Assembly: GCA_029641185.1 (NCBI GenBank)
Contig: JAPWGK010000001.1
Location: 198,501-262,500 of the forward strand
Length of the DNA stretch: 64,000 bases
Reading direction: 5' to 3'
Source: Pseudofabraea citricarpa
Taxonomy: Eukaryota > Ascomycota > Leotiomycetes > Helotiales > Dermateaceae
Of the stretch, positions 21,385 to 31,958 are shown piece after piece (position 1 is the first letter of the stretch; every line of letters begins with the position of its first letter). The translations under genes were made by a program, and so were the position numbers. The notes under the pieces were generated by a model, which worked only from the letters and a program-made list of their open reading frames with translations, did not search any database and was not told the origin of the DNA.

Positions 21385-22885
21385 GTTCAATTGGTCTTTT
21401 CTGAAGCTGGTGAGATTGTGGCGCCAGTTTCTGTGTTCTGGAGGAGAGGATGATTAGGCGGTGAAGATAGGCAGTATCCTGTAGATGACGTGAGGGTACT
21501 TCAAAACTGCAAGCTTAAGCATTCGCAAATCGAATACAGATTATCGCCATTGGTATACTGTAGTGTCTTCGATGTCCGCTCGTAAGGTGCTTTGGAATTC
21601 ATCCGCATTTTTAGCTTACTCACTCGGTACGTTTTTTCTCTCGCTATTGTAAGCAAGCCATTGCCAAGCCCAGAGCTGAACCTCGGCATCGTAGCTCCGG
21701 CTATCTATTACGCCGATAGAGCCAGAGCAATACAGGCTAAGAAAGGGGATGCAGGCACTTACTGAATTCACCTACATGAACAGTCTTACTGCGTTTTCTG
21801 CTGATGATCTGCAGAAGCAAATCAATATCATTCTCTGGAAACCAAATGTATTAAACAGGTGTTCGTAGCAGGGGTTGAAAGGGGTTGTCAGAAGGTGCGA
21901 TGCCGACACCCATCAATAAATACCAGCTGGAAAAAAACAGCGGAATAGAAAGCAGCTCGATTTCCAAGCGCCATGTAGTAAAGCCGCTGATGTTTGAGCG
22001 CTAACCTAGCGAGAGTTGGATATATTCCTGGGCAGATACCCCTGATGACTTTAAGCGAGGCATCTAGACATGTTCAACTTCCACACCAGATCATACTTAT
22101 CATCAGTTTTAAGGCCATCATCGCATTTGTTGGTATTTTTTGCACCACTTGATTTCCTGCGCGAAGGTTTGAGATAAGAAAATGCGTAAAGGTGTTATTC
22201 CCATCCCCTTGAATGCCGCCTTTTGCGAGTGGTTGAATCAGAACGCGACTAAACCTTTGGGTTGGATCGAAAGGACAGGGCACTGCAAGAGCTAGGGAAT
22301 AGATATTGGGGCATGGAGATCTTCTTAGGTTTGGGGATATAATAGGGGGGTGGGGAGGGGGGAAGAACCTACTGGGCTTATTGTCGTTCTTAGATATGTG
22401 AATGCGGAACAGGCCAGCGTAGCTATAGCCGAAGTGACAGAGATTTGATTGAGATACTCGTGATGCAGAGATTGTATGACGCAGAATTTCATGTCACGAG
22501 AAGGTAAGGAAGACTGACCGCACAAAGAGCGGGAAAGATGGGGCAGAACAAAGCGAAGAGTGAATCAAAGAAACGCAATGCAGAGAATGACAAGGTGAAT
22601 ATTGGTATCACGTTCAAAGCAAGCCGAGTAGGGGTTCTTAGACCTCAGCCCAGGTAACACATCACAAGTGCCAGTATCAGCGAGGTAGGAAATTGAAATA
22701 ACGTCCAATTGCTCGGTGCAAGTATTCTAAGTGCACTTTTGGCCAACCACAATGTCAGAAACGCCAAGCTAAGCATCCCAAAGTTTGATATTTCCAACCC
22801 GGCATTCTACTCGGTATTCCACCCAAAAGCTACTCGCAGCTCCTCCCAAACAGTAGGAAAATAAGGAAAAAACCCATTTGCAATC
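21385..22885. other. Intergenic region
   Basis: About 1.5 kb containing the oxidoreductase promoter. Short open frames exist near 22074-22525 but have no coding character. A G-rich tract (GGGGGGTGGGGAGGGGGG type) lies near 22340-22365. Confidence 0.5.
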
Positions 22886-23438
22886 TCAATCCTGCTTGGT
22901 CCATTTCCAAGATCTAGCCCGTGGCGGCGAAGGTGACGACGAAAATGGTGACAAAAACGAAAAATGCTTGTTATCCGAGGCCTGGGTCATCTTGCGGAGG
23001 AGGAAGATGTCGCGCGTGATCATCTGTGATCCCCAGTAGACGTGGAAACAGGTATCATAAAGAACGTCCACCAGATCTTCGTGGGTCATGGTGTGGAGGT
23101 GCTCGCCTGTAAGAGAGAGAGTACCAGTATTGTAATATTCCGGGTAGTTGCGAGTTTTGCACCATCTTTGAACCCATCGCTTTACTTCTACATTAGACCC
23201 AGTTGGGCTCGGGAAACCATTAATGGGTGGCCAGCTTGGATCTTTAGGCACCTCATAATTTGAAGGAAGACCAAGTTTGTCCAGAGACGGGATCGGGATT
23301 TGAGAAAAGCTATTCGGATTGGACACATGGGTAACATCTAGTACTACGAATGCAAAAACACACGATTAGCACATGCGGATGCGAGTGAGAACGCGGGTAT
23401 GAGGTCTCACCTGGTTTTTCAGAAGCTTGGTTGTTCAT
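22886..23438 (-). CDS. Hypothetical protein, possible SAM-like helical domain
   Basis: Two exons, 23411-23438 and 22886-23343, join through GTGAGA..GTAG. The product starts MNNQASEKPVLDVTHV and has about 161 residues. The central part (VKRWVQRWCKTRNYPEYY to HEDLVDVLYDTCFHVYWGSQMI) looks like a small helical module. The tail is Ser/Pro-rich. A second acceptor six bases downstream (exon from 23337) is also in frame. The gene begins only 127 bp after the stop of the next upstream minus-strand ORF and may be its 3' part; see the findings. Confidence 0.55.
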
Positions 23439-23564
23439 GATGAAGTGGGGTGCGGCTGAATTGCTGGATTGATTTGAGAGAGGGGCCTGGTCTCCAAAGT
23501 AAGTAGCGGACAGAAAGTATGTGGGATGAGGAGCCAGAGAAGTTCGAAAGGAAGAGGGGAGGAG

Positions 23565-24170
23565 CTATACATACAATGATTGATCGTCGGCCGGATTTCT
23601 GCGCCACCGTGTGACAATCCGGCGGCACTGCGTGACAATGGACTCCTTAAACTCTTCCCTGTTCTGGATCAAAAAGCTTGCGAGTAACGCAACTGCTGGC
23701 ACAACGGAAATGTGTAGAAGAATCCACCACTTCTCCTGTGGCAACCACTGCTTGAGTAAAGGTCCCAAGACAATGTCTGCTAAAGACAACGTAAATGCTG
23801 TTGTAGCAAGAGCTCTGTCATGGACTCGGTTTCCCTCGAGTCGATTCACACAATTGACGACTTCTTTTGATGATGCTGTGAGTGTTTCTAGTCTTCTCTC
23901 GCTAGTTTGCTGCTCGGTTGAGTTGGTAGCCTGGGGTGTTCCAAGCAAGGACAGTATGGAATTTAGCAAGGCCTTGATATCGCTCAACTCGTTCTCTGTA
24001 TTGCCCTGGTTTTCTGTGTTGGTTACTTCTGTGCTGGTTGCTTCTGTGCTGGTTGCTTCTGTGCTGGTTGCTCCTGTGCTGGTTGCTCCTGTTCTGGTTG
24101 CTTCTGGCTCAGGCGACTGGCGAGCTTTGCCTTTGGGAGATTTAGGCGGTGCTGGGGATGATCCCGACAT
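23565..24170 (-). CDS. Hypothetical membrane protein with Thr/Ser/Ala/Glu repeat
   Basis: A 201-residue open frame with an ATG at 24170. Residues about 27-55 repeat a TSTEA/TSTGA pentapeptide. A helical stretch follows at 60-115, then two likely membrane spans at about 121-138 and 148-168, then a basic tail. I recognise no family. The stop overlaps a consensus GTATGT donor (23566-23571 on this strand), so the frame may in reality splice into the gene at 22886-23438. Confidence 0.55.
   Translation of the reverse strand: MSGSSPAPPKSPKGKARQSPEPEATRTGATSTGATSTEATSTEATSTEVTNTENQGNTENELSDIKALLNSILSLLGTPQATNSTEQQTSERRLETLTASSKEVVNCVNRLEGNRVHDRALATTAFTLSLADIVLGPLLKQWLPQEKWWILLHISVVPAVALLASFLIQNREEFKESIVTQCRRIVTRWRRNPADDQSLYV
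24015..24105 (-). repeat. 15-bp coding minisatellite
   Basis: About six copies of a 15-bp unit (GTGCTGGTTGCTTCT on the plus strand, with CTCCT variants) encode the pentapeptide repeat of the membrane protein. Confidence 0.85.
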
Positions 24171-24439
24171 GGCGAGGAATCTTGGCCAAATTCCTAAACG
24201 TCTTCTGGCAGGATATAAGTACTTTTTGCTCTACGCTCTCTCAAAGAAAGCTTCATCATGGGCCCTGAAGCTGAGAAGCTGGATTCTTGAAAGGGGTTGA
24301 ACAGACAGTCGCTCAGTCTTTTTTCTTCCTTAATGGTCCGTTTCGCTGGTGATTACATGCTTCTCTTTGAGACGGGTGCTATTCAATGATACCACTGTTA
24401 AAGGTCAGTTATATGCAGACACTTTCTTTCTGCGGGTTC
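24171..24439. other. Intergenic sequence upstream of the membrane-protein gene
   Basis: Probable promoter region of the minus-strand membrane-protein gene. No other feature was seen before the tandem array. Confidence 0.5.
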
Positions 24440-25190
24440 AAACCAGATTCATTGACACTGATTGATAGCATTCCCTCATGAGTCCTCTCTTCTCCTTTGT
24501 GAGAAGGTCTTGAGAAGACATACGGTAGCCCGTCCTCTCAATGGGATTTGTGCAAAGAAGCCAATCATCTGGGCAATCCTATCTTATTTCATATTCTTGG
24601 ATAAGCTCAGCCTTTGTGAGCGGAATCCGAGAATGAAGATGTAGCGTGGTTCGTCTTGTGAAGAGGAGCGTTAGAGAACAAGGCTGTCATCTGGCCAACT
24701 CAAGTTGAATCCGTATTCTTTGAAACGAGCGGTCTTGATGAAAGGATTACGATTGATCATGCACCTTGTTCCGTCCTGTGGAGAGGAGTATCAGGGAACA
24801 CGGCCTCTATCTGGCTAACGGTCAGTCTTTATGAGAGGACTCTGAGAGGAGATGTACCTTGGTGTGTCCTGTGAAAGGGCCTATGTTCTCAAATACGACT
24901 AGCCTGCATGAGCAGACGCGGATAGGATCAGCTTGGTCTATCCTGCGGACGTAAGCGTTGGAGAAGAAGGCAGCAGCTGCTATCTGGCCCAGTCCAACTG
25001 AATCTGTGTTCTTTGGTGCAACTCTGCCTGTTCTTTGAGTGGGTTTCGAGAGAAGAATCAGAAGATATGCCTTGGTTCGTAGGAAAGTGAAGCGGTGTAG
25101 AAGACGCCAGCTGCTATCTGGCAAAGTCCGATTCAATTCGTATTCATTGAGACGACTGGTCTTTATGAGCTCCAGCTCTTTGCGTCTTGG
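24440..25190. repeat. Degenerate tandem array, about six units of 80-140 bp
   Basis: Blocks recur in the same order: CCTTGGTTCGTCCTGTGAAGAGG-like, then GGCAGCTGCTATCTGGCC-like, then AGTCCAACTGAATCCGTATTCTTTG-like, then GGTCTTTATGAG-like. The ATCTGG core is at about 24568, 24689, 24809, 24983 and 25115. Units differ by internal deletions (the one starting near 24854 is shortened). No open frame runs through the array. Confidence 0.7.
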
Positions 25191-25720
25191 AAGTTCATTA
25201 CGTCTTGAAGTGTCGTTGAGTTCTGAAGGCCTATGGCTTTTGAAGAGAGCATTCTAGACGATGTCGTCTAAGGTCTGGTCATGCAAGAAATGGTCCTGGT
25301 CAAAACGTGAAAGCCGTGAAAGGGAAGAAGCAGGCAACCTATCTATCTTTGACCGGGGCTATGGACGACCACTTTATCATCACAGGCGACCAAGATCTCC
25401 CGGCATTCCATTACCTATCTCATTGGCGTTTCTTTATAGGAGAGATGGTGGTATTCGGAATATGAAAAGAGGCTGGAACGTTTGTAGTTGCAAAAGGATG
25501 TCGGGCTAAATCCCTGATGATGTGCACAAGCAAATCCCGCAACAGAACAAGGAAGAAAGAGAGATACGCCGGATCACCAAGAATACGCAAGATTACTCTA
25601 GCAAATGAATCATTTCGTGAACCGGACTAAGAAGAGCTCATCTGTTATTATTAATAACCGATCGCTTAACATAATTATATCACGGCTGTGGACAAACATT
25701 CTCAATCCGTCTTCCGCATT
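25191..25720. other. Spacer after the tandem array
   Basis: About 530 bp between the degenerate array and the 3' end of the kinase gene. No gene or RNA was recognised. Short frames at 25261-25509 are not supported. Confidence 0.5.
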
Positions 25721-27513
25721 TCATGATCCGCCATCTACCAAACCGGTCAAAAAGTTAAGTCGGCTTGCCAGATATCGTGCTGACATTCTTTTGCCGGGAT
25801 CAACTTCCAAGACATCCACGACGAGCTCCAAAAGGCCAGCTAAAGCACTGCTCTGTGATAAGCGAGGATCTCCTCCCAGTTTCCCAACCCAGTCAGTGAC
25901 CCGTTCTCGAATTCTTGCTTCTCCATTTGAATTCAGAATAAAGTAGCCATCATTCTCTTCGGTGCTAGAAATAGGTCCAAAGCGGTCTTTGCTAAAATCT
26001 TGACGGCCTTGTGCGCCAAAAATGAGCCAAACCAGCACTTCCATACTGATGCAACCCAGAGACCAAACGTCATATGACCGAGAAACATATACTTCTAACT
26101 TACCGTTGTTTGATATGCGAGGAATAGTACTTTCCGGTGCGGCATATGTAGGTGTTCCTCTAAATGTGGTGGTGCCTGTGCCGGTATTTGGGCTTCGCAG
26201 CTTCCCGCTGCCGAAGTCGGCAATCTGCAGGATTCCAAATCGAGGGATTTCAAAGTCGAGTTCCTTGAATAGAAGCAGATTTGAAGGCTTCAAATCATGG
26301 TGATATGCCGTACTCCCTGGATCCGTACCTCCACATGTCCACTCGTGCATGTTAGCAATCGCTTTTGCGATTCCTGCCAGCTGACTCAAAATCCATTTGG
26401 TAAATGCCCGAGTTTGGTTTTCGTCCCTTTCTCCGAATCCTTCGGGGTTGCTGTTCATATAAACGTCGAAGCTGCATTCAGCGGCTGGAAATATCAGATG
26501 ATACATGTCATTTTGCTCGTAAGTATAAAGCAATTTGACAATGTGTGGATCTTGCAGTTTTTCAAGACCGCGTAGAAGAGTCGTCTCGTTTGTGAAAGTT
26601 GAAGTGCTGTCCATGTACTGGTGGATGACTTTGAGTGCGAGATCAGGGTTTGGGTTCTATTATATGCTTATCAGTAAGAGCCCATACCAGATCTTTCAAG
26701 GCGACTTACCCCAGGGGTAGAGTATATATTCTGATGAGATTGTGCTAATTTAATTCGTGAAACTGTGCTGAAGACACCAAGTCCACAATGGTCTTTCTTC
26801 AAAAATGGTATGATTATGTTAGAATTCAGAGTCTCGTGTTTGCCAATTTGATCGAAAGATGCTGCAGTAAATTGCCACTGGTTCTCTACAAGATAAGTAA
26901 AGTGTGCAGCATCTAGTTCGTTAAGGGCCTTTGGGGGTGGCCCTGTCCACGGAAGATTTGTGTCATAGAATTCGACGTCCATGAGCCTTTCCAGCAATCG
27001 AAGAGGCAGCCTCAAAAGAACAATGACTGCGAATAATATTGGCGCCAGATGTGTGATATTCTTGAGATACTGTTCAGAATAACTCGTATTTGAGCTCGAA
27101 CTTTGCTCAAGAACTCTCTTGATAGTTTCAAAATCGATAAGCTCGTGTAATGTGCTCTTGGGGATATAGCGACCATTCCTCTCTCCGGGGGTCCGTCGCA
27201 TGGCAGTGTTCAATTCCATCCAGAGCGTTTCATAGGCACCTTCGTAAGGTGGCAGCTCTACTAAGCCATTCTTTATTGCGACTTCATTGACAGATACTGA
27301 GGCCATCAATTTTTTGCTGTCGCTGACTTCAGGTTTGGCATCAATCTCTTTAGACAAATTTTGAATATGGCTCTTGAGAGGTGGCTTGTTTTTGATCACT
27401 GTGAACGTGTTAGAACAGCAAGAACAAGCTTAATGGTACATCTCACTCTGGATATCAACTACTGGTCCGATTTCATCCTTTGAAGGATTCCAGAGCCAAA
27501 GTAATCCGGGCAT
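25721..27513 (-). CDS. Protein kinase-domain protein with helical N-terminal region
   Basis: Three exons, 27447-27513, 26710-27398 and 25721-26656, give 563 residues starting MPGLLWLWNPSKDE. Residues 1-210 are an unassigned helical region (TLWMELNTAMRRTPGERNGR and LLRLPLRLLERLMDVEFYD). The kinase domain follows: a weak glycine-loop area (CGLGVFSTVSRIKL), Lys261 in LALKVIHQY, HHDLKPSN at 371-378 (HHD in place of HRD), DFG at 399-401 and GTPTYAAPE. The key catalytic residues are present, so the kinase may be active. Two-part proteins of this kind are common and expanded in filamentous fungi with little known function. Each splice junction is in phase. Confidence 0.85.
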
Positions 27514-29156
27514 TTTGGAAATTGTACAGTGAAAAAAAATAGTAAAGTTTCCAATCTCTCAGCAACTGCGATCCTCAACGGGACGCACGACAGCCTTCCC
27601 TTTTAGAACAGAGCGATAAGGCGGTCGGGTAATGATTACTGCGTACTGCGTATTGCGTACGGGTACATGGGTGGACATGGGAACCGTACTTCGTACACAC
27701 CACTGCAAAGCTTAATTGCCAATTGCAACGGCTGGTTGGTCGCATGGGCGTTGGTAGCAGGACTAGCTCGTGGCTTTGGTATGGCGTGCTCGGATTCGCG
27801 TTTCTCGTACACTATACGAACGAGCAGAAGTACCTGAGTAGCTCCCGCCAGTCTCAGGCCACGGGACATTCTTACTAAGACGCATCTGCAATCGGTGTCC
27901 TCAGACCTTGGTCCTAGCTTACTGCAAGCCCCTCCTCGTGCAGTTCAAAGCACCCACGCACCCAGACCGAATAGTTGAATATTAGCTATGTCCTCACTGC
28001 CATCTCTAGAACTGAACTAGTTTGTTGGAGGGACGTGAGGTGCTCGTGACTGCTCATCGGCGGCCATTGCTAATCTATTATCATAGCTCAATGTTGAGTT
28101 GGTTGAGTTGGTCGCAGATCGGATTGAACCCGAGATGTCTTCGGTGAAGATTGAGAGTCTTATGCTGCGAATCAAAGGCCCCCCACCATTAACATAGGCG
28201 TCTCAAGGAATGATATTTGTCAGCTTAAGCTACAACGTTTTATTCTAGCACTCAAGCTTCATAGCTGCAAGAAAGATCCGCTTCGAAGACTTCAAAGTCC
28301 CCGATGGTTCTATTCTTGATGCACAGAAATCTAGTATATTGAAACCAACTAACTGAATCTGTGAACAACAAAGTCGATTGAATATGCCAACCTCGAAAGT
28401 ATGCAAAGCGATAGTAATAATCTTGACAGTCGCATCGTCGTCTGTGTATTGTGATGCTCCTGGAATATATCCGAAACCCTCGGCAAAATAAAGAAATACT
28501 AAACGAAGACAACAACTAACAAGCTTGCTATCCTAATTTAAAGTTTAGGGAGTCGAGGATATTTCTTTCTCTCTTTTCTGTTCATTTTTCTTTTACGAAA
28601 GAGAAGATAATTGTCTAAATAAGCCCTATTTTCTAGGTCACTGAAATTCAAACCATATACCAAGAAAGAAAATCGATCAAACAAGAACCGTCCATCTAAC
28701 AATTCCTACCAAATTGCCTAATCAAGAAATAAACAAGTTTTAATTATCAAAAAATTCTACAAATTGACAGCTATTAAGAGTGGTGTTCTTTTTAGCCATG
28801 TTAAATAATTGTTATAAGCGCCACTACATCAATCCCGGCCCATCTTTAGTTAAAGAAACTCAAACCGCCCAGCAGAGTAGCTCATCATAAACAAGAGCCA
28901 CATATGCTTCACAGGGGCTCGCAATCTGATTGGGTGAGATAACCTTCCCTATACGCAAGGCTGGCGGCTATGTAGGCAGCGAAAACATCAACAGCGGCTT
29001 TGCCCCCAGCCCCCAGCCCCCAGCCTCGATGAACAACAAAACTTTCTTGTCGGACTCAACTACCAATCTTTCAGGATTATTTTGCATCAATCTCAATACT
29101 CAAGCCTTGTCGCAGTCTAGATCATCAACCTCTGACACCGACAGTAATCGCCCCTC
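27514..29156. other. Long intergenic region, partly AT-rich
   Basis: About 1.6 kb without a supported gene. 28500-28870 is AT-rich. A T-arm-like element on the minus strand near 28110-28175 does not complete a tRNA. An open frame with ATG 29029 overlaps the next gene in another frame and might be a missed first exon. Three CCCCCAG units occur at about 29003-29024. Confidence 0.5.
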
Positions 29157-31958
29157 ATGTGTTATCTTGTGGTGGAGAGGTATTCAGTGTGCAGGTGCAT
29201 CTACTACAAACATCCTGTTGATATGTGTGCCGCTTATGGCCAACTTGGTCATCGTGTACACGACAAGACTATTTTAGTAGGCTATGAATGCGAACTTCAC
29301 TCTGCCTACGTACCTATAGGTTATACACACGAGAACCACTCGAACTCGGGGGGTAGTGGCTCTAAAGCAACCATTCAGCCATCTAGTCCAAAGGCCACAA
29401 GTTCGACGCAGAAAGATACGATAAATGGCGAGGCAAGTTCAAAACCAAAGCCTAAGCAGACACGTAGATCACGCAAGTGGAATATATTACCATCGATTCA
29501 CGGAGCGTCATGGCTGTCAAGATCCCTTGCACTGTTCGAATTCGAGGATTGGGTGCACTATATCACCTTGATCCGACGAAAATACAGCTCAGAACCGAAT
29601 TTTATATCTCAGCCATCGTTACTCAATACTGGAAGTAATCAAACCCCTCCTCCACCGGGCCCAGGTCTTCGTGATGCCGACTCGCCACAAACAGCTTCAA
29701 ACCAGCTGTACGCTCGCCTCTTGGACGCTGAAAAGTATGTAAACACAATCAAACAGCTTCAGTATCTAGTCTGGGTGCATTCATCTCTGCACATCTACGC
29801 TTCCGTAGTATCAGAAGTGGGATTAGACGGCCCCAACGAGATTCATCGTAGCGACAGTCTCTCTATTCTTTACCCCGAAATACCATACGGCCTCGAATCT
29901 CATGTGTTTGATCTCCCAGAACCACTTTCTGAAGAAAAGATAACTGCTGTCTGTCTCAATCGGGATAGTTTAGACCCTCTCCATATCCTCCGTCAATGCC
30001 GCAATGTCACTGTCAAGACTTTTTGGAATCTCAAAAGATTGCAGCATGATGGATTCTGTCAAGACGGATTTAGCATGCTAATAGCAAACAACAAGCGGGA
30101 TACAATTGCAGAGTTACTGCCGATAAAAGTGCAAGATATAGTGGCATTGGTGCACAAGACAGAAGAGTTGCTTCGAAATTGTGTCAGAGATGTTATTCGG
30201 GATCCAATTTCATATGGTGAGTCTGCGGACCTAGAAAATTCGATGACGTTCATAGCCCCGCGACTTGAAAATATGATAAGGGATGGACTACCTCCTCTGG
30301 ACCTGTTTCGCCGATATACAACCGAAACACAATTGGCAGACTTGGATGTTCTCAACTTGCTTTGGTTGTGGGTGCACATGTTAGACATTGGGGTTGTTAG
30401 CTACGCCGGGGCCCATCTAAACGATTTGAGTGCTGATAACAGTGGAACTGATATAACTCTATTCCCACCGGTTATGGACATCGACTCTGCGCCATGGACT
30501 GGATTTAAAGTAAGAAGATGCAAGCTTCAATGCTTAGATGCCTTCCATCTCGGCAAGCAGGTGTGGATATTTGCACTCGAATCCTGGCAACCATCTGGAC
30601 CTCTATATCTATCCACAAAAATGGAGACGTTTGCAGATATATGGGGCCCTTTATGGAAACTGGTCTCCCAAATCTCGCCCAAGAAGTATATTGCATATAT
30701 CGTGGGGAACGGTGTACTACATCCTTGGAGGCACACAGACCAACATCCACGTCTAGAAGGAGAAGTGTTCTGTCACTGGATGTCTCACGAAGAATTTGCA
30801 ACGGCTATGCCATTGGAAGATCCTGTTCTCAGGTTGCTCGATGGATCCGAGACTCTACTTATTGGCGCTGGCCCCAGCGGCAAACGAGGGCTCAGAATCA
30901 ATCACAACTGCCAAAATTCCATCAGCAAAAGCCGGCTTCATCTTAGAGACTTGGATCGGTTGTGCATCATTGGAGCATCAAAGAGTTATTTTTACAACGA
31001 CTCGAATCAGTTCCAGCTTCAGGTCGGGTATGGTGGATTAAATGCGGCTGCCACAAAGCAGTACAAGCGGGTGTCAGGACAAAGTCTCAAAATGGTCCTC
31101 ATTGAGCTTTGGGCCATGGAACCAGACATCCGTGATCCACGGATCTTGCTCGATCTTTATGGGGTGGATATCTCATTATGTACCCACAATGCTCATCGCA
31201 TCTCCCTTTGTCAACTCTTGTCCGTCAAATGCATGCGCGTATTAATGCGCGACTTCCAATGGGAGACTGAGCAATACCGAAACGAGTTCTTTGCTACACT
31301 AGAAGATCCTTCGCGAGCGTTAAGGAAGAGCGATGCAGCTTTCCGGCGACAATTCGAACAAGCTGTAATGCTATGCTTAAGGGTTCTCGGTACTACGGGT
31401 GTTGATAGAAAGGGTAATTTGCTCGTTTTCATGGCTTCCGAATGCACCTTCAAGCCCGAGCTCGCGACCATGGTTTCGAAGGAACACAACTGGATTGGGT
31501 TATTGCGCGACACAACAACAGACTGTGCCATGGCCGTGTTTGGAGATAAATGCTTGGAGTTCCAACATGCATCTGGTGTAAAGTGTGGTGGCACAGGAAG
31601 GTCGACATTTCTGACTTCAATTGTGCTCAATGGGCTGGCACAGCCTTTGCCTGTAACTCGAATGCGCGAGGTCAATTTCAACGGTTCTGGCTCCTGGGTT
31701 TCTCGCTGGGATGTTTCTTCCCTCGAGGTTGGAAAGGTCTTCTGGCTCGGTGAGCGAGGAACTTTGAGCTTGAAATCACACCTCAAAGATGGTGCATTGC
31801 TGGTGAAATGGCGCCTGTCGCCTATCACTAATGCGGTGAGAATGCTCATTGGTGAAGAACAACCGCATCGAGAATATGCTGAGATGGATCATGGTGATGA
31901 AAACCAAGTGCGGCCAATACCGGTATATGTGATAGCGGATCGCGTGGGGGAGGATTAG
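29157..31958 (+). CDS. Large hypothetical protein (up to 933 aa)
   Basis: A single long open frame that I cannot assign to a family. The first 45 residues contain a Cys/Tyr-rich patch (CRCIYYKHPVDMCAAYGQLGH, VLVGYECELH-like). A Ser/Lys/Pro-rich linker follows to about residue 115. The rest is a long globular part rich in Leu and Trp, with segments such as LDVLNLLWLWVHMLD and VKTFWNLKRLQHDG, and a C-terminal region with CGGTGRSTFLTS. No HET, NACHT, kinase or transposase motif is visible. The ATG at 29157 is the first in this frame. The protein-like N-terminus in the other frame from 29029 suggests that the true start or a first exon is unresolved. Confidence 0.7.
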   Translation: MCYLVVERYSVCRCIYYKHPVDMCAAYGQLGHRVHDKTILVGYECELHSAYVPIGYTHENHSNSGGSGSKATIQPSSPKATSSTQKDTINGEASSKPKPKQTRRSRKWNILPSIHGASWLSRSLALFEFEDWVHYITLIRRKYSSEPNFISQPSLLNTGSNQTPPPPGPGLRDADSPQTASNQLYARLLDAEKYVNTIKQLQYLVWVHSSLHIYASVVSEVGLDGPNEIHRSDSLSILYPEIPYGLESHVFDLPEPLSEEKITAVCLNRDSLDPLHILRQCRNVTVKTFWNLKRLQHDGFCQDGFSMLIANNKRDTIAELLPIKVQDIVALVHKTEELLRNCVRDVIRDPISYGESADLENSMTFIAPRLENMIRDGLPPLDLFRRYTTETQLADLDVLNLLWLWVHMLDIGVVSYAGAHLNDLSADNSGTDITLFPPVMDIDSAPWTGFKVRRCKLQCLDAFHLGKQVWIFALESWQPSGPLYLSTKMETFADIWGPLWKLVSQISPKKYIAYIVGNGVLHPWRHTDQHPRLEGEVFCHWMSHEEFATAMPLEDPVLRLLDGSETLLIGAGPSGKRGLRINHNCQNSISKSRLHLRDLDRLCIIGASKSYFYNDSNQFQLQVGYGGLNAAATKQYKRVSGQSLKMVLIELWAMEPDIRDPRILLDLYGVDISLCTHNAHRISLCQLLSVKCMRVLMRDFQWETEQYRNEFFATLEDPSRALRKSDAAFRRQFEQAVMLCLRVLGTTGVDRKGNLLVFMASECTFKPELATMVSKEHNWIGLLRDTTTDCAMAVFGDKCLEFQHASGVKCGGTGRSTFLTSIVLNGLAQPLPVTRMREVNFNGSGSWVSRWDVSSLEVGKVFWLGERGTLSLKSHLKDGALLVKWRLSPITNAVRMLIGEEQPHREYAEMDHGDENQVRPIPVYVIADRVGED

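Noticed and set aside
28110..28175. tRNA-like T-arm on the minus strand (GGGTTCAATCC) with a short complementary TCGCAG/CTGCGA pair
   Set aside because: The paired ends are only about 59 nt apart, no D-arm or proper 7-nt anticodon loop can be drawn, and there is no A-box.
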